Source: Eutrophocola salsuginis
Lineage (GTDB): Bacteria; Pseudomonadota; Gammaproteobacteria; Pseudomonadales; Pseudohongiellaceae
Assembly: GCA_038147195.1 (NCBI GenBank)
Contig: JAYQTB010000004.1
Span: 496,001-560,000 of the forward strand
Direction of reading: 5' to 3'
Length of the DNA: 64,000 bases
Shown: piece by piece, positions 17,742 to 25,776 of the stretch
Layout: each line of letters opens with the position of its first letter
Position numbering within the stretch: position 1 is the stretch's first letter
Position numbers and translations under genes: made by a program
The notes under the pieces: model-generated
What the model was told of the DNA's origin: nothing
Database searches by the model: none
The model's input: only the letters and a program-made list of their open reading frames with translations

Positions 17742-18414
17742 ACTCCTTCAAAAAAGATTGGTTCCTATTTACTTTAGGAAACTAAACATTCACTACTGAT
17801 CAATTCTAGTTATAGATTCATAAGAGGTTTGGTGCAAACAAAGAATTGCGGATTGTGCCTTGATAGCAATGGTGGGTTGTACTTACTCCCATTTAGTGAT
17901 GCACAAAATTATATATCAATGAGAAAGAAGTTTTGAGGAGGGTTGCTGTATCTTCTGCGTGAAATATCAAATATCGCTTTTAGAAGTAATCTTTGTATTT
18001 GAATGCAACTTTACACATATATGTATACAACCAAAACACTTGCTAAGTGATTAAATTCCAGACTTATGTCTTGCCTTAAAAAGCTAATGAAGTTTCTTAT
18101 GCTTCAGCCTGATCCGAGAGGTCCGCTTATGGTTTGACGAAATGCTGTGTTATTTTGCTGCCCCAGATCCCCTCCCCATACATGAGAATTAGTGCTACTA
18201 GTTTGTCGCTCTTTACTTAACCTAAAGTTACTCCCGTTAATGTATAAGTTATGGAAGATTAGCTGCTGACCAAGATCCAAGGCCAAGTATAAATATATCT
18301 TATGGTCAGTTATTTTAAATTCTAGTTGAAATAAATTATTAATAATGATATCTGATTGATTTAGTTCCAGTTTGAGCTGTTTATGCTTAAATCTACAGTA
18401 TTTCGGGAGGAATA
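17742..18414. other. AT-rich intergenic region, no gene recognised
   Basis: 673 bases between divergent units, clearly AT-rich, with only short frames that do not look like proteins. It must hold the photolyase promoter (minus strand) and that of the exported-protein cluster (plus strand). The only clear element is GGGAGGAATA just before the 18415 start. Confidence 0.5.
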
Positions 18415-18825
18415 ATGTCGTTGGGGGGTAAGTCCTGGCTTAAGCCAATTATATTTGTTTGCAGTTTGATGCTTGCAGGCTACATATCTGCTCAAGAGGG
18501 ACATCCAATGTCGGGCAGTTGGGTCGGTGACTGGAGTGTCGACAACTCAATTCGACATCGTGTTGTAGTAATATTGGAATGGAACGGCAGCGAGGTGACC
18601 GGCGTTGTTAATCCAGGTGCTAATTCTATCCCGATTGTCTCCAGTCGCGTGGATCCAATGAAATGGAGCCTTCACTTTGTTGCCGAGGGGCGTAATTCCT
18701 CAGGAACGACTGTATCATATGAAGCCGAAGGCACCATTGATGACTTGGGCACCTACAATAGGACAATTTCCGGCAGTTGGAAAGTGAATGGCCAAGACGG
18801 GGATTTCAGTATCACGCGGCAGTAG
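18415..18825 (+). CDS. Small exported protein of unknown function (paralogue of 21383-21802)
   Basis: A 136-residue protein with a Sec signal peptide (hydrophobic 'PIIFVCSLMLAGYISAQ', cleavage near 'SAQ-EG') and a strong GGGAGG ribosome site. The mature part, about 110 residues, begins 'GHPMSGSWVGDW' and ends 'TISGSWKVNGQDGDFSITRQ'. Alternating strands and repeated 'GxW' motifs suggest a small lipocalin-like or calycin-like beta barrel. It shares 'QxGHPxxGxWxGDW' and 'NRTxxGxW' with the gene at 21383, so the two bracket the cluster. No catalytic motif is visible. The next gene starts 10 bases later. Confidence 0.75.
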   Translation: MSLGGKSWLKPIIFVCSLMLAGYISAQEGHPMSGSWVGDWSVDNSIRHRVVVILEWNGSEVTGVVNPGANSIPIVSSRVDPMKWSLHFVAEGRNSSGTTVSYEAEGTIDDLGTYNRTISGSWKVNGQDGDFSITRQ

Positions 18826-18835
18826 GTTTAGAAAT

Positions 18836-20002
18836 ATGTCTTCCAAATTAAGTAGCAAGAAACGCATTATGTTTAGCAAGACCAAAGTCACCATAGCTAC
18901 TCTTTTTAGCATGCTTACCGGGCTCACACTAAGCACTGCAGAAGTATCTGCACACCATGTGGTGGGGGCAAAGTTTGATCCTGATAAAACCATGTCACTT
19001 CGTGGCAGCGTGTCCAAAGTTGACTGGCTAAATCCACATGTTCACCTGTTTATTGAAGTGGAAAACGGCGGAGCTACTCAAAGTTGGGCAGTTGAGCTCG
19101 AAAGTACTATCGACCTTCGTCGTAGCGGCTGGACCTCAAATACGGTAAAACCCGGAGATATACTCACCATTACCGGCACAATTGCACGTGATGGCAGCAG
19201 GCAGATTTGGGGAGATAATGTTACGCTTGTTTCCAGCGGCCAGCGGGTTTTCACCGTGACGCCTGCTGAGGTTCCGGTTTACAACGACCCTAATACGCCT
19301 ACTCCGCGCTGGCCCGATGGCCAACCACGTCTAGGTACACCGCCCGGACAAACTGGCGGCTACTGGGATTTCCCTTCAAAATTATCTCTTGTTGAAGACG
19401 GTGTAAGCGTTCCAATGGATGGTAACGGTATGCTGCAGGAAATAGCAGATGCCAGCAAGGTTGCACCATTTCAGCCTTGGGCTTTGGATCTTTACAAATA
19501 CCGCCAACGCAATTATCTGCGTGATGATCCAATGTTTGTCGACTGTAAAACTCAGGCAGGTCCACGTATCTGGCAGCGCCCCTATGGTGTTGTATTGCTC
19601 GAAGAACGCGAACACAAACGCATCCGTAATTTCTGGGGTGCCGGTAACCAGAACTGGCGTTCAATATTCCTTGATGGCCGCGAACAGACGGGCCTACCTG
19701 AAGGCAGTGCAAATGATCCAGTTTACTGGGGACATGCCGTGGGGCAGTGGGAGGGTGACACGCTGGTCATCGATAGTATTGGCTTCAACGATAAGTTCTG
19801 GTTCTCCAATGGCGGTCTTCCACATACTTCCCAGCTTCATTTGATTGAAAAGTATACAAGACCAAACCAGAATACATTGCATTATGAAGTAACAATCGAC
19901 GATCCTGGTGCCTACACACGGACATGGACTGCCAGCTGGGACATGAAATGGGTGCCGAATGCAGAACTACCAACATATTTCTGCCAAGATAATCGCCCCT
20001 AA
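18836..20002 (+). CDS. Exported DUF6152 domain fused to a GHSxGxW-type domain
   Basis: About 388 residues. The frame is open from 18788, but that start lies inside the previous gene; ATG at 18836, or 18869 just before the signal peptide, is more likely. After the signal ('IATLFSMLTGLTLSTAEVSA'), residues ~40-140 form a DUF6152-like domain: 'HHVVGAKFDPDKTMSLRG', 'VDWLNPHVHLFIEV', 'RRSGWTSNTVKPGD', 'TGTIARDGSRQIWGDN'. The C-terminal ~240 residues carry the second recurring domain: 'PFQPWALDLY', 'GHAVGQWEGDTLVIDSIGFN', 'GLPHTSQLHLIEKYTR', 'TIDDPGAYT' and a late Cys. Both domains also occur as single proteins in the next two genes. The function is unknown and probably periplasmic. Confidence 0.8.
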   Translation: MSSKLSSKKRIMFSKTKVTIATLFSMLTGLTLSTAEVSAHHVVGAKFDPDKTMSLRGSVSKVDWLNPHVHLFIEVENGGATQSWAVELESTIDLRRSGWTSNTVKPGDILTITGTIARDGSRQIWGDNVTLVSSGQRVFTVTPAEVPVYNDPNTPTPRWPDGQPRLGTPPGQTGGYWDFPSKLSLVEDGVSVPMDGNGMLQEIADASKVAPFQPWALDLYKYRQRNYLRDDPMFVDCKTQAGPRIWQRPYGVVLLEEREHKRIRNFWGAGNQNWRSIFLDGREQTGLPEGSANDPVYWGHAVGQWEGDTLVIDSIGFNDKFWFSNGGLPHTSQLHLIEKYTRPNQNTLHYEVTIDDPGAYTRTWTASWDMKWVPNAELPTYFCQDNRP

Positions 20003-20068
20003 ACGTAATAATAATTTCGCCTTGGTTTTTGGCTTTACAAACAGGGCTTATAAACGGAGGAAATGACA

Positions 20069-20479
20069 ATGCAAGCTTCGATCAAAATGCTCGCAGCCGC
20101 TGCAATAACTGCCGCTATGGTTGCTAATTCAATGCCCGCCTTGGCGCACCACTCTTTTGCTGCAGAATTTGACGCCGCCAAGCCAATTACTATTCAGGGC
20201 CGCGTTACTCGCATTGCGTGGACTAATCCCCACGTATGGATCTACCTCAACGTGCCTGATGAAACGGGAAAGCTTGTGAATTGGGGTTTCGAAATGGGTG
20301 CTCCCCAGCAGGTTCGTAACCAAGGTTGGGATCGGGATACATTAAAAACTGGTGATGAAATCATCGTGAGTGGATCTTTGGCGCGCGATGGCAGTGCGCG
20401 TATGAATGCACGTTCTGTTACCTGGGCTGATACCGGGCTAAAACTGGGTGCAGCTTCAAGCGAAACGGATGGACGTTAA
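20069..20479 (+). CDS. Exported DUF6152 family protein
   Basis: A 136-residue stand-alone version of the DUF6152 domain. ATG at 20069 is preferred over 20063 because GGAGG ends at 20060, giving 8 bases of spacing instead of two. The Sec signal ends near 'MPALA-HHSFAAEFD', so the mature protein starts with two histidines, as is common in this family. Then come 'ITIQGRVTRIAWTNPHVWIYLNV', 'GWDRDTLKTGDEIIVSG' and 'LARDGSARMNARSV'. The fold is probably a small OB-like beta barrel; the paired N-terminal His and the 'NPH' His could bind metal or haem, but this is inference. It lies between the fused gene and the stand-alone second domain. Confidence 0.85.
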   Translation: MQASIKMLAAAAITAAMVANSMPALAHHSFAAEFDAAKPITIQGRVTRIAWTNPHVWIYLNVPDETGKLVNWGFEMGAPQQVRNQGWDRDTLKTGDEIIVSGSLARDGSARMNARSVTWADTGLKLGAASSETDGR

Positions 20480-20527
20480 CCATAACATCATAAAAAATAT
20501 ATCCTGATTATGCAGGAGTAAAGCCAA

Positions 20528-21373
20528 ATGCGTTCTCATACCAAACTTGCTGTAACTCTGCTGTTATCAGCACTTCCATTACATTTGTCTGCACAGCAGT
20601 CTGAGTCTGCTCGGCCGATACCCCGTCTACCAAATGGCGATATAAGTTTTGAAGCCCCACCCGGAGAGAGTGGTGTTTGGAACCGCGGTGACTATCGCTC
20701 AGTAGTACCTGATATTAAGGAACACGCTGCCCTGCGCAACATAAATCGCTGGGATTCTCCCGATCCTTCAGGGTTGAAGCCTCTTTTCACTGATGTACCG
20801 TTCCAGCCTTGGGCACGGGAGCTATATTTATGGCGCCAGCAACATGAAATCGAGCCCTATGGTCGCTGTAAACCTACCGGTGCATACCGCAATATTGTTG
20901 TGCCCTATGGCACTGACATTGTGCAGGCCATCGACGAAGAGAAGATATATATCTTTTTCACAGGTGGGTTCCATGGCTTTCGAACCATCTATATGGATGG
21001 ACGTCCGCATCCGACAGATATGGACCCTAGCTATGGTGGCCATTCAGTAGGACGCTGGGAAGATGATGTATTAATAATTGACACAGTAGGCTTTAATGAA
21101 AGGGGCTGGATCGATGCTTATGGTCTACCAAATACAACCAAACTTCATGTCACTGAAAAAATTACCAGACTGAACTTTGAAACTTTTAGCTATCAAATGA
21201 TTGTAGACGATCCGGGAGCTTACACCGCACCTTTTTCTACGGGTATGCTCATGCACTGGAGGTCAGACCGAGAATCCTTCCAATTTCTGTGTCAGGACGG
21301 AAACTTAGCCCAGGAGCTGATGGTAGGAGAAGGCAGCTCGGGCATAGACAGAACCAGCTCAATTATTCCCTGA
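20528..21373 (+). CDS. Exported GHSxGxW-domain protein (stand-alone form)
   Basis: A 281-residue exported protein with GGAG ahead of its ATG and a Sec signal ending near 'LSAQQ'. It matches the C-terminal half of the 18836 protein: 'PRLPNGDISFEAPPGESGVW', 'PFQPWARELYLWRQ', 'GHSVGRWEDDVLIIDTVGFN', 'GLPNTTKLHVTEKITR', 'IVDDPGAYT' and a C-terminal 'FLCQDGN'. Conserved His, Trp, Asp and Cys positions recur in five proteins of this window. I recognise no enzyme. The repeated 'YMDGRPHP' also fits a beta-rich binding protein. Confidence 0.8.
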   Translation: MRSHTKLAVTLLLSALPLHLSAQQSESARPIPRLPNGDISFEAPPGESGVWNRGDYRSVVPDIKEHAALRNINRWDSPDPSGLKPLFTDVPFQPWARELYLWRQQHEIEPYGRCKPTGAYRNIVVPYGTDIVQAIDEEKIYIFFTGGFHGFRTIYMDGRPHPTDMDPSYGGHSVGRWEDDVLIIDTVGFNERGWIDAYGLPNTTKLHVTEKITRLNFETFSYQMIVDDPGAYTAPFSTGMLMHWRSDRESFQFLCQDGNLAQELMVGEGSSGIDRTSSIIP

Positions 21374-21382
21374 ATACTGAAG

Positions 21383-21802
21383 ATGCAGATAGCTCCTATG
21401 AAATATATTATGACTCTGTTAGCTCTTCTATTTCTGCTGGCATCATCAGCCAATGCTCAGCAGGGGCATCCGTTGGACGGAATCTGGCTAGGAGATTGGG
21501 GACCAGAAAACGGTGAGCGGCACCAGGTTGTGATGGAACTGATCTGGCGTAATACCTCTCTCAGTGGCAACATCAATCCGGGTTTCCCAGACCAGGTTAG
21601 TATCAACAGAGCAATGTTGGATTCCGCCAACGGGTGGAAGGTGCACTTGGAAGGCACCGGAGTTGATCAATCAGGAACGTCTTTTACTACAGTAATCGAC
21701 GGCGCGTTGAACGAGAATGATCTTGGATCTGCCAACCGTACTCTGACCGGAACCTGGAATCAGGCTGGCACAATCGGTACGTTCCTTTTACGCCGGGAAT
21801 AA
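21383..21802 (+). CDS. Small exported protein of unknown function (paralogue of 18415-18825)
   Basis: A 139-residue exported protein beginning 9 bases after the previous stop. An internal ATG at 21398 would give the neatest signal peptide ('MKYIMTLLALLFLLASSANA'). The mature protein starts 'QQGHPLDGIWLGDWGPENG' and ends 'NRTLTGTWNQAGTIGTFLLRRE', matching the first gene of the cluster in length, signal and motif order. A small beta barrel is likely. Keeping two diverged copies at the two ends of one cluster suggests different partners or ligands. Confidence 0.75.
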   Translation: MQIAPMKYIMTLLALLFLLASSANAQQGHPLDGIWLGDWGPENGERHQVVMELIWRNTSLSGNINPGFPDQVSINRAMLDSANGWKVHLEGTGVDQSGTSFTTVIDGALNENDLGSANRTLTGTWNQAGTIGTFLLRRE

Positions 21803-22361
21803 TTCACCGAAATTCAGAGCGCAATTTCTAGTTTTTATCTTATAGCATTTCTAAAATCTTTTTATAAATCTTTTTGTAATAACGTGAGTCCACGTATCTA
21901 TTACAAAAAGAGAAGTGCGCAGCTTGTTCTCGCTCAATATCTCTCAAATTACCATGATCTTCTTAAAAAAGACAAAAGCCAAGGTCACATACATGAGCAT
22001 TCTGCCGGAGTACCCTGTAGTCCAAGATTGGTTTAAAACCCAGCTTGATTGGGGGGGCGTATGGCGCAGTCAGCATTTTATATTGGAGCAGAAAATCGCA
22101 AATGTAATTTAGCAAACATTTAGCTCTGTGGTGAAACGCAGTCCGTGTGCGCCTATAAGAGGCGCGATTATTACACCTAGAAAAACTTACCCAATATAAT
22201 AGGTGTGCTGGGAGTGCTCAGGGGCTATATGTATTGCAATCAGATCGGCAACTGAAATAGGCAGTGTGTTAATCTATAACCCCTGACACTGAATTCATAT
22301 GGCGTGCGAACTAATCTCTAAATTTTCAGCTGCGTTTAGTTTTTTAATCTTGCCAGAAAAG
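21803..22361. other. Intergenic region, no gene recognised
   Basis: 559 bases between convergent genes. AT-rich at first. A 65-codon frame at 21915-22112 has no ribosome site, signal or recognisable motif. I see no hairpin with a T run that would clearly terminate either side. Confidence 0.5.
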
Positions 22362-23129
22362 TTATTGTGGCTTGCGAAACTTCAACACGAACCGATCAGA
22401 TTTGCCACTGACTTCTGGTTGGCCCACTTCCAATGTTAATTGATCATCGGGCATATAAAGTAGGTTAGAGTAGTCTTCGAGTAAAAATCCAGAGTCCTGG
22501 ATTTCCTTGATCGCTAGTACAGGATCAACACGACGGCCATTGAAACGGGCACCGGGTTCGTTGTGGCGGCGGGTGTGGTCAACAACACCGTAGGTGCCGC
22601 CGGGTTTCAGGGCATTGTAGATGGTTTCGTTAAGCGCCATGCGGTCGTCATAGTTCATGTTGTGGTAATTCTGGAAGGTCAGCACCATATCCACGGGTTC
22701 GACGCGCCAATCACCACCTGGACCGATCCACATATCCCTGTCGGAAGTCCTGGTGCGGCTGTTGTAATCCAGTTTGACGACGCGATCCATACCGGGAAGC
22801 TCCAGGGTAGGTTCCAGGGCATCGCTGTAGGAGCCGAGATCCGGTTGGGTGGTATAGAGCATGCCATTGTCACGCAATACTGGCCCCAGAATCTTGGTGT
22901 ACCAGCCGCCGAACGGCCAAATCTCGATGATGCGCAAATCTTCTTCTAGCCCGAAGAAGGCCAGCACCTCTGCAGGTTTGCGGTACTGGTCGCGGGCCTT
23001 TTCTTCTGTCGTGCGGATGTCGCTTGCCATGGCGCGCTGCACGTGCTGCTGGATGTCCTGGGCAAACAGGGTAGTGGATAAAGTAGTGGACAGCACGGAC
23101 AGGGTCAGAAGGATCTGTAATCGGCGCAT
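22362..23129 (-). CDS. Exported class I methyltransferase-like protein
   Basis: A 255-residue protein with AAGGAG before its ATG and a Sec signal ('RRLQILLTLSVLSTTLSTTLFA-QD'). The mature part has the layout of a Rossmann SAM methyltransferase: motif I region 'LRIIEIWPFGGWYTKIL' where ExGxGxG is expected, a motif II acid in 'LYTTQPDLG', motif IV 'VDMVLTFQNYHNM' and motif V/VI 'LKPGGTYGVVDH'. The glycine-rich loop is modified (Trp-Pro-Phe-Gly-Gly). SAM is not expected in the periplasm, so an exported methyltransferase fold is odd; it may bind another ligand. It lies downstream of SURF1, about 90 bases apart. Confidence 0.75.
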   Translation of the reverse strand: MRRLQILLTLSVLSTTLSTTLFAQDIQQHVQRAMASDIRTTEEKARDQYRKPAEVLAFFGLEEDLRIIEIWPFGGWYTKILGPVLRDNGMLYTTQPDLGSYSDALEPTLELPGMDRVVKLDYNSRTRTSDRDMWIGPGGDWRVEPVDMVLTFQNYHNMNYDDRMALNETIYNALKPGGTYGVVDHTRRHNEPGARFNGRRVDPVLAIKEIQDSGFLLEDYSNLLYMPDDQLTLEVGQPEVSGKSDRFVLKFRKPQ

Positions 23130-23219
23130 GTGTCTCTCCTTGGTTTAGGCAAACCGTCAATTGCGTCAAAGCATAGCAATGGCATCATGCATACTCAATA
23201 TAAACCGGATAGCCCGAGT

Positions 23220-24002
23220 TTACAGTGGCTTTGAGCGCCTGTTCATGATTTGTAAGATATTGCTACTGAGGACGAATGTGACTATGAGTAGGGCAATGGA
23301 CATGGAGAACCACTGCAGGGCGTAGGAGAAATTCCGACCGGTGTCCACGTAGACAGTGGGCCAGTGGCGTATGAACAGGCCTTCCTGATCCTCGTCCAGG
23401 CGAACTTCATAGGGAAAGATGCTTTCCTCGAATAGGGTAGCGAGTTCCAAGGTATTGAGATAACGGATCTCGAGGGGCCACCGGGGCGTCGACAAATCTA
23501 TATCGTTGGTGCGGGCAGCCTGTTTTTCTGTAGGAACTAAAAGCTGTCCTTTGATGGTGCGTGGACCGGTTATAGGTGTCACCTTTGACTTCAACTCCTC
23601 ATAGGTACTGGCGAGTACCCAGCCACGACTGACAAACACCACCTTGTCCGATGAGTCCAGTTTGAAAGGCGTCACGACCTCGTAACCGAGCGCTTCCTGG
23701 TAGGTTACGTAGATCAGGAACAATGTTTTTTCGTTTAGATATTGCCCGTCCAGGGAGACATGCAAGTTCTGGATTATGCGGGCATCGTTTTCGAGACCAG
23801 ACATGCCAACCTCTTCGATGGGCAGGGGGTTTTCAGATCCCTGTTCGTTGTAGGTTTCCTGCAGATCGATTTTTTCCTGGGCCCTGCCAAGCTGCCACAC
23901 ACCCAGCCTGACCAGACCACCTAAGGCAGCCAGGACAAAAAGAGCGACGAACCAGTTGAACCGGATTTCTAGTTCACCAAACGTGATTGTTCTGGTTTTC
24001 AT
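23220..24002 (-). CDS. SURF1-family cytochrome oxidase assembly protein
   Basis: A 260-residue protein with two membrane helices, one near the N-terminus ('WFVALFVLAALGGLVRLGVWQLGRAQEK') and one near the C-terminus ('FSYALQWFSMSIALLIVTFVL'), and a large periplasmic loop: the SURF1/Shy1 topology. Family signs are 'LGVWQLGRAQEK', 'VFVSRGWV', 'IKGQLLVP' and 'YALQWFSM'. SURF1 helps insert haem a into subunit I of aa3 oxidases, and it sits downstream of that operon on the same strand. A terminator lies between it and the cox genes, so it is probably transcribed separately or by read-through. Confidence 0.92.
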   Translation of the reverse strand: MKTRTITFGELEIRFNWFVALFVLAALGGLVRLGVWQLGRAQEKIDLQETYNEQGSENPLPIEEVGMSGLENDARIIQNLHVSLDGQYLNEKTLFLIYVTYQEALGYEVVTPFKLDSSDKVVFVSRGWVLASTYEELKSKVTPITGPRTIKGQLLVPTEKQAARTNDIDLSTPRWPLEIRYLNTLELATLFEESIFPYEVRLDEDQEGLFIRHWPTVYVDTGRNFSYALQWFSMSIALLIVTFVLSSNILQIMNRRSKPL

Positions 24003-24432
24003 GGATCTGTGAGTTTAGGGCTGCTAAGCGACAGGAGCGGCTATTATGCCACAAAGATAGGGGTGGATTAACGTGGGGCAGATAATAGAGCAAGCCGTTA
24101 TTCCCTTGATTGAAAGGGATGCGGCCGGGAGAGGGTGAGGCGTTTGCGTAAGCACTGACGTGAATTGTTTGAGAGGCTATGTCGGCAAGTTTGGTAATGA
24201 TGCCGGCTACGGTGATGACAGACAGGATCCCACAAATTACGAATAGCATGCTTTATACCTATCTGTTTGTTTTGATGTTGTAAGCAGTGTAGGGACGCAG
24301 GGCAGGCGTCGGGCTTGATGCACATTAACGTGGCATGTTTATTAGTTTGTTGGTTAAAACAATTATTTATATGCTGGAAAAACAGGGCCGGCATAAGCCG
24401 GCCCCGGGTGTCGCGAGTTGATTGTGATGCAA
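24003..24432. other. Gap between SURF1 and the cox operon
   Basis: 430 bases. It holds the cox operon terminator at its upstream end. A minus-strand frame (23974-24249) starts with a hydrophobic stretch in the place where many gammaproteobacteria have a small DUF2909 gene, but its second half looks random and it overlaps SURF1, so I do not call it. Confidence 0.4.
24378..24404 (-). terminator. Terminator of the aa3 oxidase operon
   Basis: A perfect 8-bp stem (GGGCCGGC 24385-24392, GCCGGCCC 24397-24404) with an ATAA loop. Read on the minus strand it is followed by TGTTTTT. It lies 29 bases after the 41-residue peptide gene. Confidence 0.88.
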
Positions 24433-24558
24433 TCAGGAATTGATGTAATGAACAATGGCGAGGCCAATGATCACAATGATCATGATCACGGCAAAGGCAT
24501 CTGCATCGCTGTCGCTGCCTTCCTCGTATTGCTCCAGTTTTTCATTGTCAGTTAGCAT
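24433..24558 (-). CDS. 41-residue single-helix membrane peptide in the cox operon
   Basis: A short frame with ATG at 24558 and stop at 24433. The first 21 residues are acidic ('MLTDNEKLEQYEEGSDSDAD') and the rest is one membrane helix ('AFAVIMIIVIIGLAIVHYINS'), giving a tail-anchored topology. It lies 39 bases after the subunit IV gene and directly before the operon terminator, so it is the last gene of the cox transcript. The ribosome site is weak. Small one-helix subunits are common in haem-copper oxidases, so a structural or assembly role is plausible but inferred. Confidence 0.6.
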   Translation of the reverse strand: MLTDNEKLEQYEEGSDSDADAFAVIMIIVIIGLAIVHYINS

Positions 24559-24597
24559 GATGTTGTATCTGAATTAGTTGTGTTACTGGAATCGAGC

Positions 24598-25008
24598 TCA
24601 GTGGCCTGCTTCCATGCCTTCCTCGTGACCACCTTCCTCATGCACCACATGGTTTCTTTCTGCTGCAGCGGGGCGTCCCATGTAGTCAACGCGGGTACCA
24701 AAGACATAAAAACCTTCGGAAATCATAAAGCCAATCAGGAATAGTAGTAACACGGGTGGCCCTAAGATGGCGGTGATGAGTGCCATGCGCTCCCACATGA
24801 CATGCATAAAAATGGCTATGATGAAACCAGCCTTGAGGAGCATGAAGATAATAATCAGCGTCCAGCGCAACATTCCCTGTAAGTCAAAATAGTCTACAAG
24901 GTAAGAGAAAAAGCTGAGGACGAACAGCAAGATCCAGACCTTAAGGTAAACCCCGATCGGGTGTTCCTGGCCGCCAGCCTCTGCTGTGTTTGTTTGTGCG
25001 GTTGACAT
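24598..25008 (-). CDS. Cytochrome c oxidase subunit IV (prokaryotic type)
   Basis: A 136-residue protein with three hydrophobic segments ('VWILLFVLSFFSYLVDYF', 'WTLIIIFMLLKAGFIIAIFM', 'ITAILGPPVLLLFLIGFMI') and 'IIAIFMHVMWER', typical of the prokaryotic COX4 family. The C-terminal tail is rich in His and Glu ('EEGGHEEGMEAGH') and could bind metal. It is the small helical subunit of aa3/caa3 oxidases with no catalytic residue. It sits between the subunit III gene and a 41-residue peptide gene. Confidence 0.88.
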   Translation of the reverse strand: MSTAQTNTAEAGGQEHPIGVYLKVWILLFVLSFFSYLVDYFDLQGMLRWTLIIIFMLLKAGFIIAIFMHVMWERMALITAILGPPVLLLFLIGFMISEGFYVFGTRVDYMGRPAAAERNHVVHEEGGHEEGMEAGH

Positions 25009-25062
25009 AGTTTTATGACCTCATATTGGATTGACAAAGCCCTTTGTGTTCGAAAGTAGGGC

Positions 25063-25734
25063 TTACCATAAATAGAAGAATGCAAAGATAAATACCCATA
25101 CAAGGTCAACGAAGTGCCAATATAGACCGGCAATCTCAACTATGGAGTAGTCGTTCTTCTTGTCGTAGTGTCCGTTTAATACTTTCTTTGCCACGATCAA
25201 TAGGTAAATTACACCACATGACACGTGCAGGCCGTGGAAACCTGTGACCATGAAGAATATAGATCCAAATTGAGGAGCGCCCCAGGGATTTCCCCAAGGG
25301 CGAACGCCCTCAGCGATTAGTTTGGACCACTCGAAAGCCTGCATACCAACAAAGCTCACGCCAAACAGGGCGGTGACAAACATCAATTTAAAGATCAGTG
25401 GTTTATTCTTGTGCTGCGCGGCACGCACCGCTAATGCCATCGTGCCTGAGCTGGTGATGAGTATGAACGTCATGATCGCTATCAGGATGAGTGGCACGGT
25501 GTTGCCGAATAATTCCAGTGCGAATACCTCGCTTGGATAGGGCCAGGGCTCGGTGGTAGTCCTGCGCACATTCATGTAGCTGATAAGGAAGCAGCTGAAG
25601 ATGAAGGTATCGGACACTAGAAATATCCACATCATCACCTTGCCCCAAGGCACATGGAAGGTTTGTTTGTCGTTGCCCCAGTCCTCGACCATAGTACTCC
25701 CATGCTGAGACAGGGTAAGTGATTCTCCACTCAT
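25063..25734 (-). CDS. Cytochrome c oxidase subunit III (second copy in operon)
   Basis: A 223-residue, roughly five-helix member of the COX3 family. Marks are 'KVMMWIFLVSDTFIFSCFL', 'FVGMQAFEWSKLI' with the helix III acid, 'FGSIFFMVTGFHGLHVSCGVIYLL' and the C-terminal 'GLYWHFVDLVWVFIFAFFYLW'. Subunit III stabilises the core and helps sustain proton uptake. It follows a second, shorter subunit III-like gene 42 bases upstream. The two differ considerably, so this is an old duplication or a true two-part subunit. Confidence 0.92.
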   Translation of the reverse strand: MSGESLTLSQHGSTMVEDWGNDKQTFHVPWGKVMMWIFLVSDTFIFSCFLISYMNVRRTTTEPWPYPSEVFALELFGNTVPLILIAIMTFILITSSGTMALAVRAAQHKNKPLIFKLMFVTALFGVSFVGMQAFEWSKLIAEGVRPWGNPWGAPQFGSIFFMVTGFHGLHVSCGVIYLLIVAKKVLNGHYDKKNDYSIVEIAGLYWHFVDLVWVFIFAFFYLW

Positions 25735-25776
25735 AGTTACATCCTAAAATTATAAAGTTGAAGTCTTTTTTATAAG

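Noticed and set aside
21915..22112. 65-codon frame in the AT-rich gap
   Set aside because: No start signal, motif or neighbour link; AT-rich DNA readily gives such frames.
23974..24249. 91-codon minus-strand frame before SURF1 with a hydrophobic start
   Set aside because: The position suits a DUF2909-type gene, but only the first ~30 residues look protein-like, there is no ribosome site, and it overlaps SURF1 by 29 bases.
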